From Sipunculus nudus (lineage: Eukaryota > Annelida > Sipuncula > Golfingiida > Sipunculidae), in the NCBI GenBank assembly GCA_026874595.1, contig CM049316.1, positions 1,118,001-1,182,000 of the forward strand: a stretch of 64,000 nucleotides of DNA, in the 5' to 3' direction. Positions 1-12,467 of this stretch are shown here, piece by piece. The stretch's first letter is position 1; each line of letters begins with the position of its first letter. The notes beneath the pieces are model-generated. The model was not told where the DNA came from. It saw only the letters and a list, made by a program, of their open reading frames with translations, and ran no database searches. A program made the position numbers and the translations under genes.

Positions 1-66
1 GATGGGCGGATGGATAGACAATGGATGCTGCCACTAAAGCTCAGCTGACCTACAGTCAGCTGAGCT
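1..66 (+). mobile_element. 3' terminus of a family-A non-autonomous element (A1)
   Basis: Only the last 66 bases lie in the window. They hold a GGATGG-rich stretch and a terminal hairpin (AGCTCAGCTGAC at 38-49, GTCAGCTGAGCT at 55-66) followed by an A run. The same end closes elements at 19753, 28035, 36607 and 44211. A 3' hairpin followed by CTAA resembles Helitron/Helentron ends; that assignment is inference. Confidence 0.6.
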
Positions 67-70
67 AAAA

Positions 71-232
71 AGCGAGCACCTAGTAATTGATGCACATGTA
101 TTTCTATTTTAGCAAGACAACTAGTAATGGATATATTTCTAGTTCAGCAAGAAAAATAGTAATGGATGTATTTCTAATTAAGCAAGACAACTAGTAATGG
201 ATGTATTTCTAGTTTAGCTAGACAACTTGTAC
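71..232. repeat. Short 35-bp tandem repeat, about 4 copies
   Basis: AGCAAGACAACTAGTAATGG and a following ATTTCTAGTT recur about every 35 bases, with substitutions between copies. No coding potential is visible. The array starts just after the end of element A1. Confidence 0.6.
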
Positions 233-799
233 TGGGAACTATTAAAGTCGATCAAGATGAGTGAAAGTTTTCGAACTGAAATGAAAAGAATGCACATAAG
301 TAATGTGAAAATGTGTAACACAAGTCTTCTTGAAGATCCCTTTGTCAGTGATATAATGTGTCACATTATCTCTTACAGTTGTGGGACACACAGTCACAGT
401 TACTTAGATATATATAAGCAACTGCAAGAAGGCCAGACACCAATACAAGGCAATGTATTATCCAACTGACAGAAAACTCATCAACCCCTACTTGGTTTGA
501 ACATCCAGACAATTGATGTCCCTGACCCACCAATTACATAGAAGGCACTATCAAATGGAAAACCAGTTCATAAGTTCTTTTGTCTCCAAAGTGCAAAATG
601 ATTTTTTCTTCCAAACACACAGCGTTTCAGCCATATATCACTGTTTGAGTTGCCAGTCACATGAATACACAAATTTGACAAAGAAGGTATAAAGGACATT
701 CCTTGCATACATCACTTGGTTCTCTCTGTAATTCACAGTCACGATCTCATATATAGACAAATATGCAAACATCTAATCAAGGGCATAATGTTACGAGGT
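233..799. other. Non-coding, apparently single-copy stretch
   Basis: This is AT-rich sequence with only short, unconvincing open frames. I see no repeat structure, splice-bounded exon or RNA gene. Confidence 0.5.
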
Positions 800-835
800 G
801 ACATAAAAGTGGACCGAACTGTGTCCCTAGTGAAG

Positions 836-917
836 CTTGCTTTGCTAACGAAGCGGTTGGTACGCCAGACTTGTGCACCACCTTTATGGGTTCAAAATCA
901 CGGATTGGCCCAGTATT
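836..917 (+). repeat. tRNA-Leu-like SINE head (degenerate)
   Basis: An A-box-like TAACGAAGCGGT at 846-857 (10 of 12 positions fit TRGCNNAGYNGG) is followed, at tRNA spacing, by a B-box-like GGTTCAAAATC at 889-899 (10 of 11 fit GGTTCRANNCC). The GCGGT...CGCCAGACTTG order between them resembles a tRNA-Leu D arm and anticodon stem. The acceptor stem does not pair convincingly, so this looks like the head of a tRNA-derived SINE or an old tRNA pseudogene, not a working tRNA. The SINE tail is not defined. Confidence 0.4.
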
Positions 918-1239
918 TTCCCTTGAATAATTTGTCTTCGTAACAAAATGTGGGCTCGTCCAACGTGACGGTAAACTTTGTGACCCAGGGAATCAGCTCA
1001 CCAAGTGTGACTTCTGGGATAACTAGATGTGGTCAGACAATGGTCCTCAGAGGGCCCCGCATTTCTGGTAGTGCTGGACTAGTTAACATGTGGGTGAAAA
1101 ATTAAGTTAAATTTGAAAAATATGACAAACAAAAACAGGTTTTCATCCACATGCATGAGGGAAAAAGTCCCACTGGATCAAATGATATTAAAGAAGATAT
1201 GTTTGAAATAATGTGTGCAACAGAAAATCACAGAATGTA

Positions 1240-2466
1240 GTCTGTTGGCCATATTTGATTTTGAGCAAGTCTGTAATTCAATTGGTCTGGAGCCCCCAAA
1301 GTCACCAATCATCCCTGTGAAATTGGGAAAGCTGCAGTAGGTTGTTGTTGATTTATTGGGTGCGAAAGAAAATCAGCGATCGGGCTGTGGCAGCCATATT
1401 GGAATTCCAACAGGTCTGTAATTCAAAAGGTTTGTAGCCGTCATAGGTGCCTATCATCCCTGTAAATTTGGGAAAGCTGCTGTAGGTTGTTGTTGAGTTA
1501 TCGCGCTCAAAAGAAAATCAGGGATCAGGCTGTGGCAGCCATATTGGAATTCTGACAGGTCTGTTATTCAATAGGTCTGGAGCTCTCATAGGTACCAATC
1601 ATCCCTGTGAATTTGGGAAAGCTGCTGTAGTTTTTTGTTGAGTTATCGCGCGCAAAAAAAATCAGGGATCAGGCTGTGGCAGCCATATTGGAATTCCGAC
1701 AGGTCTGTTATTCAATAGGTCTGGAGCCCTCATAGGTACCAATCATCCGTGTGAATTTGGGAAAGCTGCAATAGGTTGTTGTTGAGTTATCGCACACGAA
1801 AAAAATCAATGATCAGGCTGTGGCGGCCATATTGGAATTCCGACATGTCTCTAATTCAATAGGTCTGGAGCCCTCATACGTACCAATCATCCCTGTGAAT
1901 ATAGGAAAGCTGCAGTAGGTTGTTGTTGAGTTATCGGGCGCGAAAGAAATTCAGCGATCTGGCTGTGGCGGCCATATTGGAATTCCAACAGGTCTATTAT
2001 TAAACAGGTCTGGAGCCCTCATAGGTTCCAATCAACCTTGTGAAATTGAGAAAGCTGCTGTAGGTTGCTGTTGAGTCATCAGGTGCAAAAGAAAAACAGT
2101 GATCGGGCTGTGGCGGCCATATTGGAATTCCAACAGGTCTGTAATTCAATAGGTCTGTAGCCCTCATAGGTACCAATCATCCCTGTCAATTTGGGATAGC
2201 TGCAGTGTGTAGTTGTTGAGTTATCACGTTCGAAAGAAAATCAGCGATCGGGCTGTGGTGGCCATATTGGAATTCTGACAGGTCTGTAATACAATAGGTC
2301 TGGAGCCCTCATAGGTACTAATCATCCCTGTTAATTTGGGAAAGCTGCAGTGTGTTGTCGTTGAGTTATCGCCACGAAAGAAAGTGCCACTGACGGAAGG
2401 ACGTTTGACAGAAGGATGGACTGACACGGTGATCACTATAGGGCATCGCTAGTCAAGCAGGGCCCT
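1240..2466 (+). mobile_element. Family-E element: about 8 tandem 145-bp units plus hairpin 3' end
   Basis: The module containing GGCCATATTGGAATTCC recurs at 1391, 1536, 1680, 1824, 1969, 2114 and 2259, a period near 145 bp. An earlier diverged copy lies near 1245. Each unit also carries AATTTGGGAAAGCTGC and GTTGTTGTTGAGTTATCGC. After the last unit comes a GACGGAAGGACG-type stretch, CACTATAGGGC and a closing GGGCCCT, a hairpin laid out like the family-A end. The 5' boundary is not defined. No protein is encoded. Confidence 0.6.
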
Positions 2467-2559
2467 AATTAGTCTTGTTCTGATAGCAGACGCTCTTAAG
2501 AAGGGGTGTGTTGTGGGGTGCACATAAAAGCGGACTGAACTGTCTGGCTAGCAAAGCTC

Positions 2560-3445
2560 TTCCAGTTTCTCACTTTATTCCTGAATTACAGAAAATCTGT
2601 CCCAGTTCCATCACTTTATTCCTGAATTACAGAAAATCTGTCCCAGTTCCCTCACTTTATTCTTGATTTACAGAAAATCTGTCCCAGTTCCCTCACTTTA
2701 TTCCTGAATTACAGAAAATCTGTCCCAGTTCCCTCACTCTATTCTTGATTTACAGAAAATCTGTCCCAGTTCACTCATGTTATTCCTGACTTACAGAAAA
2801 TCTGTCAAAGTTTCCTCATGGTATTCCTGAATTACAGAAAATCTGCCCCAGTTCCGTAACTTTATTTCTGAATTACAAAAATATGTCCCAGTTTCCTCAT
2901 TTTATTCATGAATTACAGAAAATCTGTCCCAGTTCCCTCACTTTATTCCTGAATTACAGAAAATCTGTCCCAGTTCCCTAACATTATTCTTGAATTACAA
3001 AATATCTCTTCCAGTTTCTCACTTTATTCCTGAATTACAGAAAATCTGTCCCAGTTCCCTCACTCTATTTTTGATTTACAGAAAATCTGTCCCAGTTCAC
3101 TCATGTTATTCCTGACTTACAGAAAATCTGTCAAAGTTTCCTCGTGGTATTCCTGAATTACAGAAAATCTGCCCCAGTTCCGTAACTTTATTTCTGAATT
3201 ACAAAAATATGTCCCAGTTTCCTCATTTTATTCATGAATTACAGAAAATCTGTCCCAGTTCCCTCACTTTATTCCTGAATTACAGAAAATCTGTCCCAGT
3301 TCCCTAACGTTATTCCTGAATTACAAAATATCTCTTCCAGTTTCTCACTTTATTCCTGAATTACAGAAAATCTGTCCCAGTTCCCTCATTTTATTCCTGA
3401 ATTACAGAATATTTCTCCCAGTTCCCTCACTTTATTTGAGAATAA
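2560..3445. repeat. 41-bp minisatellite, about 21 copies, with higher-order order
   Basis: The unit is built around CCTGAATTACAGAAAATCTG and CCCAGTTCCCTCACTTTAT; start-to-start distance is 41 bp. A block of eight diverged monomers beginning near 2737 (CTCTATTCTTGATTTACAG) recurs near 3063, about 328 bp later. No frame is convincingly coding. Confidence 0.85.
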
Positions 3446-4227
3446 CAGGTCATCTCTTAAATGAAGGTGGCCCCAAATGCCAATGAATGGCTCATATCAT
3501 AGCTGGACAAAGAAACAAGCAAAGCAAATCTATGGGAATTTGATGTGAAATTTGGGAAAAACTGGTGCTTCTGTAGGAATTATAACTCAATATAGACCTA
3601 TGGTTTTGAAATATAACTGCAGTTCATCATACTTTTTTATGAAGTCTTTGGCCTAAATGAATGTGCATTATTTTAAATGGATGGTCAAATACAAAATATC
3701 TGATTATTTTGCTGATAATCTTTACATATGACAACTATTGATAGTCAAAAATTGCCATTATACTTGTGTACAGATGAAGAAATTGCAGGTGGTGTGCTAC
3801 TACATGCCAGTACATAGTAAATTATCAATTATTATGCAGTAATTATTGAAAAAATGTATACTATTTTATTATAAATTGTATTGAAAAATTATAGTTAAAT
3901 TTCACATTTATTCATTACATTTTTTCATTAACTGGTTGACCTGATTTAGTTTTATAAATTTCAATTAGGACTTTGATTTGGGAAGCTTCTGTATTCTATC
4001 TCCATTTCATGATCAGATGTGGGATAAATAAAGCTAAAACTGTCTAAGACTCTTCAGTCTCAAAGCCATGCAGTCCAGCAGTTGGCTCAAATGATTAAAT
4101 TCCTAAGTAGTCTCATGTTACACATGATGAAACATTACATGATAAATAATCACAGTAAATTTTCAAGGCAATCAATGCATCAGCTAGTTATTGAGAAACT
4201 GGAGCTTTAGTATAGAGTTTTACTGAA
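3446..4227. other. AT-rich non-coding stretch
   Basis: Very AT-rich sequence without tandem order, exon-like segments or recognisable element ends. Confidence 0.5.
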
Positions 4228-6330
4228 AACAAGGGACCCATGGGTCATGGCGCTCAGCTGATCGTGATTGGACTATAAATGTTTCTCCACTGTGATACTA
4301 TATCGAGTCAATAAAACTTATGAATATCATGGACATGTTGGGCTATTATAAAGGAATGTAATGTAATATGTGAGTAAATGATAAATGAAATTACCTGACT
4401 GATGGATTAATAGAGTAAAATATAGTGGTTTATTTTTTATTTATTTAGGAGGGGTTGAAAATTGTGATATAATTGAGCAAATATGAATGCAATGACAGCA
4501 GTAATAAGCAGAAGCAGAATGATAATAAGGCTATTTGTTGAAGGATCTATAGTGTATGGTGGTCTGCAAGCTTTCAATTTGACAGATATGATGTTATGAT
4601 TAACTATGCTGATAAAGTGATTTATGAATTTGTGACTGTATGACACAGTATCTCTTTAGTCTTGACAAGGTACATTATTGTGATGCCCACTATGTCTACA
4701 TGTACATATTACACAATATTGACATAATTTCTGGCATGTACATAGGTACCTATGGACGAATAGTCTAGAATAAGAATGAGTCAAATACAGAAAATAATAA
4801 CATTCATCTAGTTTATGCACCATCGGGGGGGGGGGGGGGGGGAGTGCAGGGCAGAAGGGGGGAGTGCAGGGCAGAGGGGAAGCCTGCTGGTAGTGGCCAA
4901 GCTGAGCCAAGGCATGCGCCTGGGGTGGGTTACATAATGCAAGTGAAGGCTGTACTACTAGGTGGGTTAGATGTAAACAACACGACATGGTGTATGAAAA
5001 CGTGAATAAAAGCTATTCTTTCCAATCAATTTCTTTGAAATTAGTGCCTCACTTCAAGCATGCATCATTGGCCTGAAAGGTCATATGGAGACATATAGAG
5101 GGGCTTCAGTACAGCCTAGGTGTGACATGGTCTCATAAAAACTTTCATAAAAAGCTAGTTTTTTGATCAATTCCTTTTAAAATTTCATAATTTAGAAGCT
5201 AAAATCTTTATGGGTGCAAGATATAAAAATTAAATCAACAGTGCTTACATGGAAAAAACGTGCCATTGCCAAAGTTGGACAAAATTTAAGGTATTGATTT
5301 TTTATTTATGCTAATAACTTGAAAAATTTGCAAAATTCAGATCTAATATTGGGTAAACAATTGAATCTTGATTAATTAAAGTTATATTACTGGAAAAAAG
5401 TCCTTAGCTTTAACATGTTTGTGTTAAGCGATCAAATATCTTTTCTGATTTTTTACAAAAATTTTTTGAGCCCATAAATTTTTTAAATACAGACCTTATT
5501 TCTGGCATGTATATAGGAACTTTATAGAGGAATATTTATGGTAAATATGAGGATAAACAGATGAATGGTTTTGATATTAGGCAGTCCTGAAGTGTGAAAA
5601 TATGTTTTTTTATAAAAAATTGAGGTTTTTCCTTAATTTCTCAAAGGAACAAAGTCGCTAAGACACAGTTTTCAGCTTGGTAGGAGATCTTTGGGACATT
5701 TAACATTATGTCAACAGCCTGGGGAGCATAGAGATGTGCACTGAATGACCTACAGTCATCAAAGTGGATTACAACAAAAGCCTAAAAAAAATTCAATAAC
5801 TAGCCTAATTTTGCAGCTTTTATTTTCAAATTTCAGATTTTAACAGATTAAATCCTTATGTGTACATGCTGTGAAAATTAAATCCACAGTACTTACAGGA
5901 AAAAAACGTGCTTTGGCCAAAGTTGGGCAAAATTTAAGGTACCAATTTTATATTTTTGCCAATATATAAAAAAATTGAACAGATTTTGATCTAATTTTTA
6001 GTATACAATTAAATTTTGATTAAAGTTGTATTACTGAAAAAAAGTCCCTACCTTTAACACTTTTGGTCTTAAGTGACCAAATATCTTTCCCGATTTTTTT
6101 ACAAAGTCCATTATGTTTGAGCCCATAACTTTTTTAAATTAAATAATACTGACTTAATTTCTGGCATGTACATAGGAACTATATAGAGTAATATTTATAG
6201 TAAATATGAAGAAAACCAGATGAGTGGTTTTGATATTAGGCAGTCCTGAAGTGTAAAAATAGATTTCTAATAAAAAAATTGAGGTTTTTCCTTAATATCT
6301 CGAAGGAACTGGAGCTGTAAAGATTTTTTA
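4228..6330 (+). mobile_element. Family-A element, G-tract core type (A2), 3' end not found
   Basis: The 5' end reads AAGGGACCCATGGGTCATGG then CGCTCAGCTGA, matching starts at 21353, 26661 and, diverged, 42181. A run of 18 G lies at 4825-4842. The right part shares CAGTCCTGAAGTGTG and GAGGTTTTTCCTTAAT with the copies at 26661-28035 and 42181-44211. The usual 3' hairpin is missing and the sequence runs into the family-F element. A minus-strand frame (4656-4988) is proline-rich only because it translates the G-tract. Confidence 0.55.
5100..6310. repeat. About 650-bp direct duplication inside element A2
   Basis: Two diverged copies lie head to tail. ACGTGCCATTGCCAAAGTTGG-like sequence occurs at 5258 and again at 5908, followed in both by an AAAATTTAAGGTA stretch and ending with CAGTCCTGAAGTGT. 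It looks like expansion of an internal module; the related element at 26661 has one copy. Confidence 0.65.
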
Positions 6331-6453
6331 CTAAAAACTGATTAATTATATATAGTGAAACATAAAAGTGATATTCATATTATAAGCTGTTTAAGCCAAT
6401 ATGCTCAAATTTTACATCCTGACAGCTAGGTTCATATGTAACTAGATGTGTAG

Positions 6454-7788
6454 GAACGACACGAATGCCCCCGCCTGGGGCAAATTAGAAACATTTGTAA
6501 AATTTTGAATAATTTTTTAAGTTCAGGAGGTGTCGTATGGTCAAAAGTAGGTCAACAAGGGCAAATGCAAACTCGATATGTAATGGGTCATTATCAAGCA
6601 ACACACCAAAAATCATGCCAGTATATGCAGGCATTGTGAAAAAAAGTCCATACATGTGCATTTTCCATAAAAATTTCTGTCTTTCATTAAATTTTCTATG
6701 TTTAGGAGCCGTAAAACAATCAAAAGTAGGTCAACCGGGACGAAACGCGAACTCGATCTGTAACTGTCATTATCTGCCCACACATAAAAAATCAGGGTGG
6801 TATGTGCAGGCATTGAGGAAAAAAAGTCAGTACATATGCATTTGTTATGAAAATTTATATTTTTCATGAAACTTACTATGTTCAGGAGCAGTCAAATGGT
6901 CAAAAGTAGGTCAACTGGGACAAAACAAGAACTCGATCTGTATCTGGTCATTATCTGCCAACACACCAAAAATCAGGCCCGTATCTGCAGGCACTGCGAA
7001 AAAAAGTCCATACATGTGAACTTTTTTTATGAAATTTCTATGTTAGAGCACCGTCAAATGGTCAAAAGTAGGTCAACTGGGACAAAACGTGAACTCGATC
7101 TGTAACTGGTCATTATCTGCCCACACACCAAAAATCAGGCCAATATCTGCAGGTATTGCGAAGAAAAGTCTGTACAAGTGTATTTGTCATGAAAATTTAT
7201 ATTTTACATGAAATTTTCTATGTTCAGGAGCCGTAAAACGGTCAAAAGTAGGTCAACCGGGACGAAATGCGAACTTGATCTGTAACTGGTCTATATCTGC
7301 CCACACACCAAAATCCGGCCAATATCTGCAGGCATTGCGAAAAAAAGTCTGTACATGTGTATCTGTCATGAATATTTCTATTTTTCATGAAATTTTCTAA
7401 GTTAAGGAGGCGTAAAACGTTCAAAAGTAGGTCAACCGGGACTAAAACGCGAACTCTATCTGTAACTGGTCATTATCTGCCGACACACAAAAAATCAGGC
7501 CAATATCTGCAGGCATTGCGAAAAAAAGTCTGTACATGTGTATTTGTCATGAAATTTCTATTTTTCATGAAATTTTCTAAGTTTAGGAGCCGTAAGTCAA
7601 AAGTTGGTCAACCGGGACGAAACGTGAACTTGATCTGTAACTGGTCTATATCTGCCCACACACCAAAAATCAGGCCGATATCTGCAGGCATTGCGAAAAA
7701 AAGTCCGTACAACTGTTTGATTTCGGAATGACGGAAGGACGGACATGGGTAAAACTATATGCCCCGGCCACTTTGTGGCGGGGGCATA
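6454..7788 (+). mobile_element. Family-F element with seven tandem 178-bp units and hairpin ends
   Basis: The left end has a small hairpin, TGCCCCCGCCTGGGGCA (about 6467-6482). The right end (about 7758-7788) is a longer hairpin, ATGCCCC pairing with GGGGCAT. Between them, TCAAAAGTAGGTCAACNGGG recurs at 6541, 6720, 6900, 7062, 7242, 7421 and 7597. Units share CTGCAGGCATTGCGAAAAAA and TCATGAAATTTTCTA. Just before the right hairpin is a GACGGAAGGACGGAC stretch like that of families A and E. No transposase is present. Short frames from 6537 to 7731 are repeat translations. Confidence 0.7.
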
Positions 7789-8100
7789 AAAATATGAGAT
7801 ATATTAATTATGTTATGTTAATTACGGGGGAACAACTGTAAATTTTTGTTCAATGGCCTTAAGTGACTTTCAAACCTGCTCAAAACTATGTTATCACTGT
7901 ATAGCTTGCATATCATAGACCACCAGTACTGTGACATAAGTTTCAGTTTGCAAAAAGATTCAACCAGCACCTTTCTTGATTTGAAGCAAGGACTTTCAAC
8001 AAGGACAGACAGAGAGACAAACAGACAGAGAGACAGAAAGAGACACAGACAGAGAGACAGATAGACAAAGACAGAGAGCTGGGGAATGGCTGAGATAAAG
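7789..8100. repeat. Non-coding flank with GACA/GAGA microsatellite (8003-8085)
   Basis: ACAGACAGAGAGACA-type simple sequence lies at 8003-8085, preceded by a TTTCAGTTTGCAAAAAGATT module resembling element cores elsewhere in the window. It is probably the 3' tail of another old element whose ends I cannot place. Confidence 0.45.
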
Positions 8101-9595
8101 TTAAATAAATCTCAGAAAAGGGTTAGAACTACTAAGTTGCTAAGGAATGTGGAAGTAAAATGACCCAGATTATTACATATGATACATTACCTAGCTGTCA
8201 CAGTTTGCCAAAAGAAATACCAGAAGATTAAAGATTCAATAAACTCCAAGAAACCAGATGTCTGAGAACAGTTTGCTTAAGCAGGGTCTCTACTCTCCTG
8301 TGTACATCATTTTGCTTGACTTTACTGATGACCCTCTGCTGAATTTATGGGGAATTCAGCTGAATAAACCTAGCAATTACACAGTCAAATACACACAGTG
8401 AGGATATTGATGGACAGTCTCTCTTACCAATAATTGTGAAAGGATCATTTTTCTTCACAGAAAGAGTTTATTCTTCCTCAGTGTCTGAAGCCAAAAAGTA
8501 AAAGCTTCCTTCATTCCACTATAGAAATGATGGATCCTCTCGTCAAACTGAACACTTTCCCATGCCATATATCAAGAAACCCACAGGGATTTCCTGGCTA
8601 TCTGTGCCAGGCAAGACAATTTTATCTCCATTTGGTGCTGTATCATTGGTTGACAGCACACTGACATTACATTTTTTTAAATCAAATTAAGAAATTTTCA
8701 TTGTATCTGCAGCCAGGTCATAGCTCATTAAATTGACATGTCAGAACTGCCCCAGGAAAGCTTAGTCTCAACTGGTGAATATCTATTTGACCAGCTAATG
8801 CAAGAGAAATGCAAGGCATCTATTATCATATCTCCCTCAAAGACAGATCAATGTCCCTTTATCACTTTCAATAAATAACTTTGATTACAGTAGCTCAAAC
8901 ACAGCCCACTACTTACCGTGAAAGTAAATGATTAGCAAGCTGAAATAAGCAATTAACCTTTAGGTGAAATACAAATTAACAACCCGTTATTGCAAAGATT
9001 TTTAAGTTATATGGACCATCTTCCTTTTTCTTAGGACTGATGGTTTTTATTGTAAGAGTCAAACAGTGCAAAGTATAGCTGTTTGTTGGGAGGATGATGA
9101 CTTTTTTTGTGATCATTTGGTCAATCAATATGAAGCAGCCACAAATGCTTATGCCAACCTTGTGACAAGGTTTTAAGGTCTAATTACATTCTCTGCTCAA
9201 CAATAGTGTTATCTGAATCTGCTATATTTAATTCACACCAGGTTTAGCATGCAAATGATCAATTGTCTCTGGTCTGTTGCATCATTTTCTTAAGACGACC
9301 ATTGTATCTTAGACAAGCAGTCAGTACGTATACATGATAGATCACCAATATCCTGGTCAGGGTGGCTTATTTTCCTACAAGACCTTTTGCTTGGCTTTCT
9401 GTGAATGAAAATGCCAAGAATGATTTACTTTAGAGCCAACAAGACTGGTAAAGTTCATGCTGGCTGCAATAAGTGTTGGACAAACACTGCAATGTTGTTT
9501 TCTTCACTGGTCCTGGAAGTCATCACAGAAATATTCTGGTTTCTCATTTAAGACCACTTCTTGTTCCATAAATCAATCTTACATTCACAGGTCGT
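8101..9595. other. Non-coding, apparently single-copy stretch
   Basis: I see no tandem structure, element ends or splice-bounded open segment here. It is the longest repeat-poor block in the left third and presumably intergenic or intronic. Confidence 0.5.
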
Positions 9596-9950
9596 GTATT
9601 GTAACAGTGCCCTGACAGACAGTTTCTATTCACAGCCCATGGGTCTTGTATTGTATCAGTGCCCATTCACAGTCCATGGGTCTTGTATTGTATCAGTGCC
9701 CATTCACAGCCCATGGGTCTTGTATTGTATCCGTGCCCTGACAGACAGTTTCTATTCACATCCCATGGGTCTTGTATTGTATCAGTGCCCTGACAGACAG
9801 TTTCTATTCACAACCCATGGGTCTTGAATAGTATCAGTGCCCATTCAATGTCCATGGATCTTGTATTGTATCAGTGCCCATTCAGAGCCCATGGGTCTTA
9901 TATTGTATCAGTGCCCTAACAGAAAGTTTCTATTCACAACCCATGGCTTC
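9596..9950. repeat. Minisatellite of alternating 37- and 52-bp units
   Basis: CCCATGGGTCTTGTATTGTA followed by TCAGTGCCC is repeated eight times. The two unit lengths differ by a 15-bp segment, TGACAGACAGTTTCT, present before some units only. A plus-strand frame at 9561-9827 is the repeat read through and is not treated as a gene. Confidence 0.8.
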
Positions 9951-10626
9951 CTGACTTTTATATTACAGATCTACTGCTGGAAAAGCATCCTAACCATAAA
10001 CACCTATCAATCCATTCACTAAACAAGAGAGCCAGGGGTCTGTGAATTAATGCATGTGCATGTTGAAGGGTGATAAAGAAATAAAAAAGCAAATGTAAGA
10101 ATACCATGCATGCATTTTTAAGTGGACACTGTTTTATTGTACAATTTTCATGAGTGATCAAACTAAAAATGTGAGAGAAAAGGATGAACAGGATATAGAT
10201 TAATCAGAAGACAAAACCTGAAGTTCTGTAAAGATGCCATCTTGAAAATAATCTGACTTAATTTATACTCATTTTATTACCCTTTATTTAAGGAATTGAT
10301 AATTTTGATATGAAAACCAAAATATTAATACTTTATGAAATATCTTGGAAAAAGCAAAAAGGACCATTACAGTCTGCAGAAAGTAGGTAAATACAGGTGG
10401 CGCCACCTGAAGGTCAAAATCACCTGATCAATATTTCTGTGAAAATGGTGCTGAAGGCTGCAGCAGTTCCTAAGATATTTGGTGACACAAATGACATCAT
10501 GTAAGGAAACACATCAAATTGTCAAATTTTGCAATCAACATAATTTTAAGTTCTGTAGAGACACCATCTTGAAAGTGAAGACTAAATATGAAGCCAAAAT
10601 GTTAATACTTCATGACTTATATTGGA
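9951..10626. repeat. Diverged repeat flank with perfect 16-bp palindrome
   Basis: CAGGTGGCGCCACCTG at 10394-10409 is a perfect palindrome. Two diverged direct copies of an ATTAATACTTTATGA module occur near 10323 and 10605, so this is the edge of a tandem element. The B-type start at 10627 falls inside the second copy, next to a GGAAAAAG-like site. Confidence 0.5.
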
Positions 10627-10795
10627 ACAAGGCCTACAGCCTAATGCGAACCTGTGCATTGGGAAATACACCAGGTATAATGCTTCAATGCTGGACCATT
10701 ACTTTTCATGTACATGAACAATGCAAGTGCTAAACATTATGAATAAGAAACATTTACACAAACATCACAGCTGAAATTCTGGCATGGGTGCACAC

Positions 10796-11150
10796 AACAC
10801 AAAAATGATTGTAGCTGGCACCATCAGTCTTTTATACAACGAAGCTATCAGATATATATACATATGCCCAATTTCACACTGATATATCAAACCCCTTCTG
10901 AGAAATAAGCAGGGACATACACTGTGCAAAAATATTTGTAGGTGGCACCACCATTCTTGTATATGACAAAGCTATTCGATATGTATAAATATGCTCAATT
11001 TCAGGCTGATATATCAAATTCCTCTGTAGAAATAAGCAGGCACATACACTGTGCAAAAGTCATTGTAGGTGGTGACACCTGTCTTGTGAACGAGAAAGCC
11101 ATCAAAGACACATAGGCAGGTCAAAATATCAGGCCAATACATGAAACTTA
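10796..11150. repeat. 129-bp tandem repeat, about 3 units, with GGTGGCACCACC
   Basis: Units begin near 10810, 10938 and 11067 with GTAGGTGGCACCACC or a variant, followed by CAAAGCTATC, CAATTTCAGGCTGATATATC and ACATACACTGTGCAAAA. This is the same layout as the 139-bp half-units in B1 and B2, with diverged sequence. Confidence 0.65.
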
Positions 11151-12377
11151 GCTTGAGTCTGATGTATGTGGCTGAACAGGCTTAGGTGAGAAAGGCAGTT
11201 GCCCGAGTGAACTGTAAAAAATTGCTAGCACTGAGTGAACTCATCACCTGCACCTGGCTACACTCTATTCAGCCTAACTTGGCACAGGGATTTGATTTCA
11301 ACCATTTTCACCCCTGTAATGCAGTCCTGCTATCAGATCTGTTTACCCCAGGGAGAGCTTAATGACCTGTCCTCCCTGACACGCATCACCGCTGGCCAAA
11401 TGTATCCACTCTAGGACAAAACTAGTCCATTTGTTTTATCTTAATTTTAATCTATTTCTGCCTTCGAATCTGTGATTCATCGTTTACATTTATTTCAAAT
11501 GTAACATAAACTACAAATAGCAACTGAAAAAATTAGTGATTTCTGCTCTTTTGCCATATCTTTCATTGTATATCTCTATGATTAATGGTCTTGTCACTGA
11601 GGTGGACTGGGGTAAACTGACCTGTGGTACCAATACATGCTGTGTGCTTCAGCATTGGGGACCATCTCAAAACTAGTCCATTTTTTGTCTTTATTGTTCA
11701 CAACAGAACATAGAATTAACAGAATTAAGAATATGTATGTAAGCAAGAACTTTTAAATGGTCCCTAAAGAAAGCAGTTCCTTCAGCACTGGACTGATACT
11801 TTGCAGCAGAAATATTATGCATCTGGTTACATTCCAGATGGTCAAACCTGATACTAAATCAGTTTGAATGGTACATCTGTCCTGATCAGACCTTATATTT
11901 ACACTTCTCTTATGCACACAATGTCAGCAACACCAACAAGTAAAACAAAGAAACCAGAAGACGGAAAGAGCTCTGTGACTAAGTGTCAAGCCAGGCAGGG
12001 GGCATTATCCTGAATGTAGTTGTGTGGAAATCTGATAGCTAATTAAAATCCAGTGAACTTGTGACACAGGTGTGCCAATGATCTGGTCAGTTAATAATCT
12101 ATCAGATTAAAGATAAAATTACTTGCAACAAACCTAATATTGCCATAAAATAAAACTTAATCTAATAAGTAATCAATACCAGTGACTGTGACACAAGTGT
12201 ACCAGTGATACAGGTATTGATAGACTCTGAGATTGACATAAGAATTTTTTTTTAAAGTTAGTGGCTAAATGCAAACATGAAGTAGACACGGTAACTGTTG
12301 GCATTCTTTATGGAACTTTTGCATTTTTCTTTCACTATTATGAATCTTTAATTACTTGTGTCACTGTCATTTTATAT

Positions 12378-12380
<3 letters not shown>

Positions 12381-12467
<87 letters not shown>
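12381..12467. repeat. (TA)n-(GA)n microsatellite
   Basis: A TA run of about 65 bases with one TTT interruption is followed directly by about 22 bases of GA. The frame at 12261-12524 with a Tyr-Ile run is its translation and not a gene. Confidence 0.95.

Noticed and set aside
836-917. Functional tRNA-Leu gene
   Set aside because: A and B boxes are near consensus, but the acceptor stem does not pair and the anticodon arm is irregular. Listed only as a SINE-like remnant.
4656-4988. Proline-rich 110-codon minus-strand frame
   Set aside because: The proline run translates the 18-G tract of element A2, and the frame has no conservation with other family-A copies.
11300-11400. Possible minus-strand exon around 11330-11400
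   Set aside because: A short open segment ends near a weak GTAAACAG donor, but it has no convincing acceptor and meets a stop soon after. Evidence is too thin.
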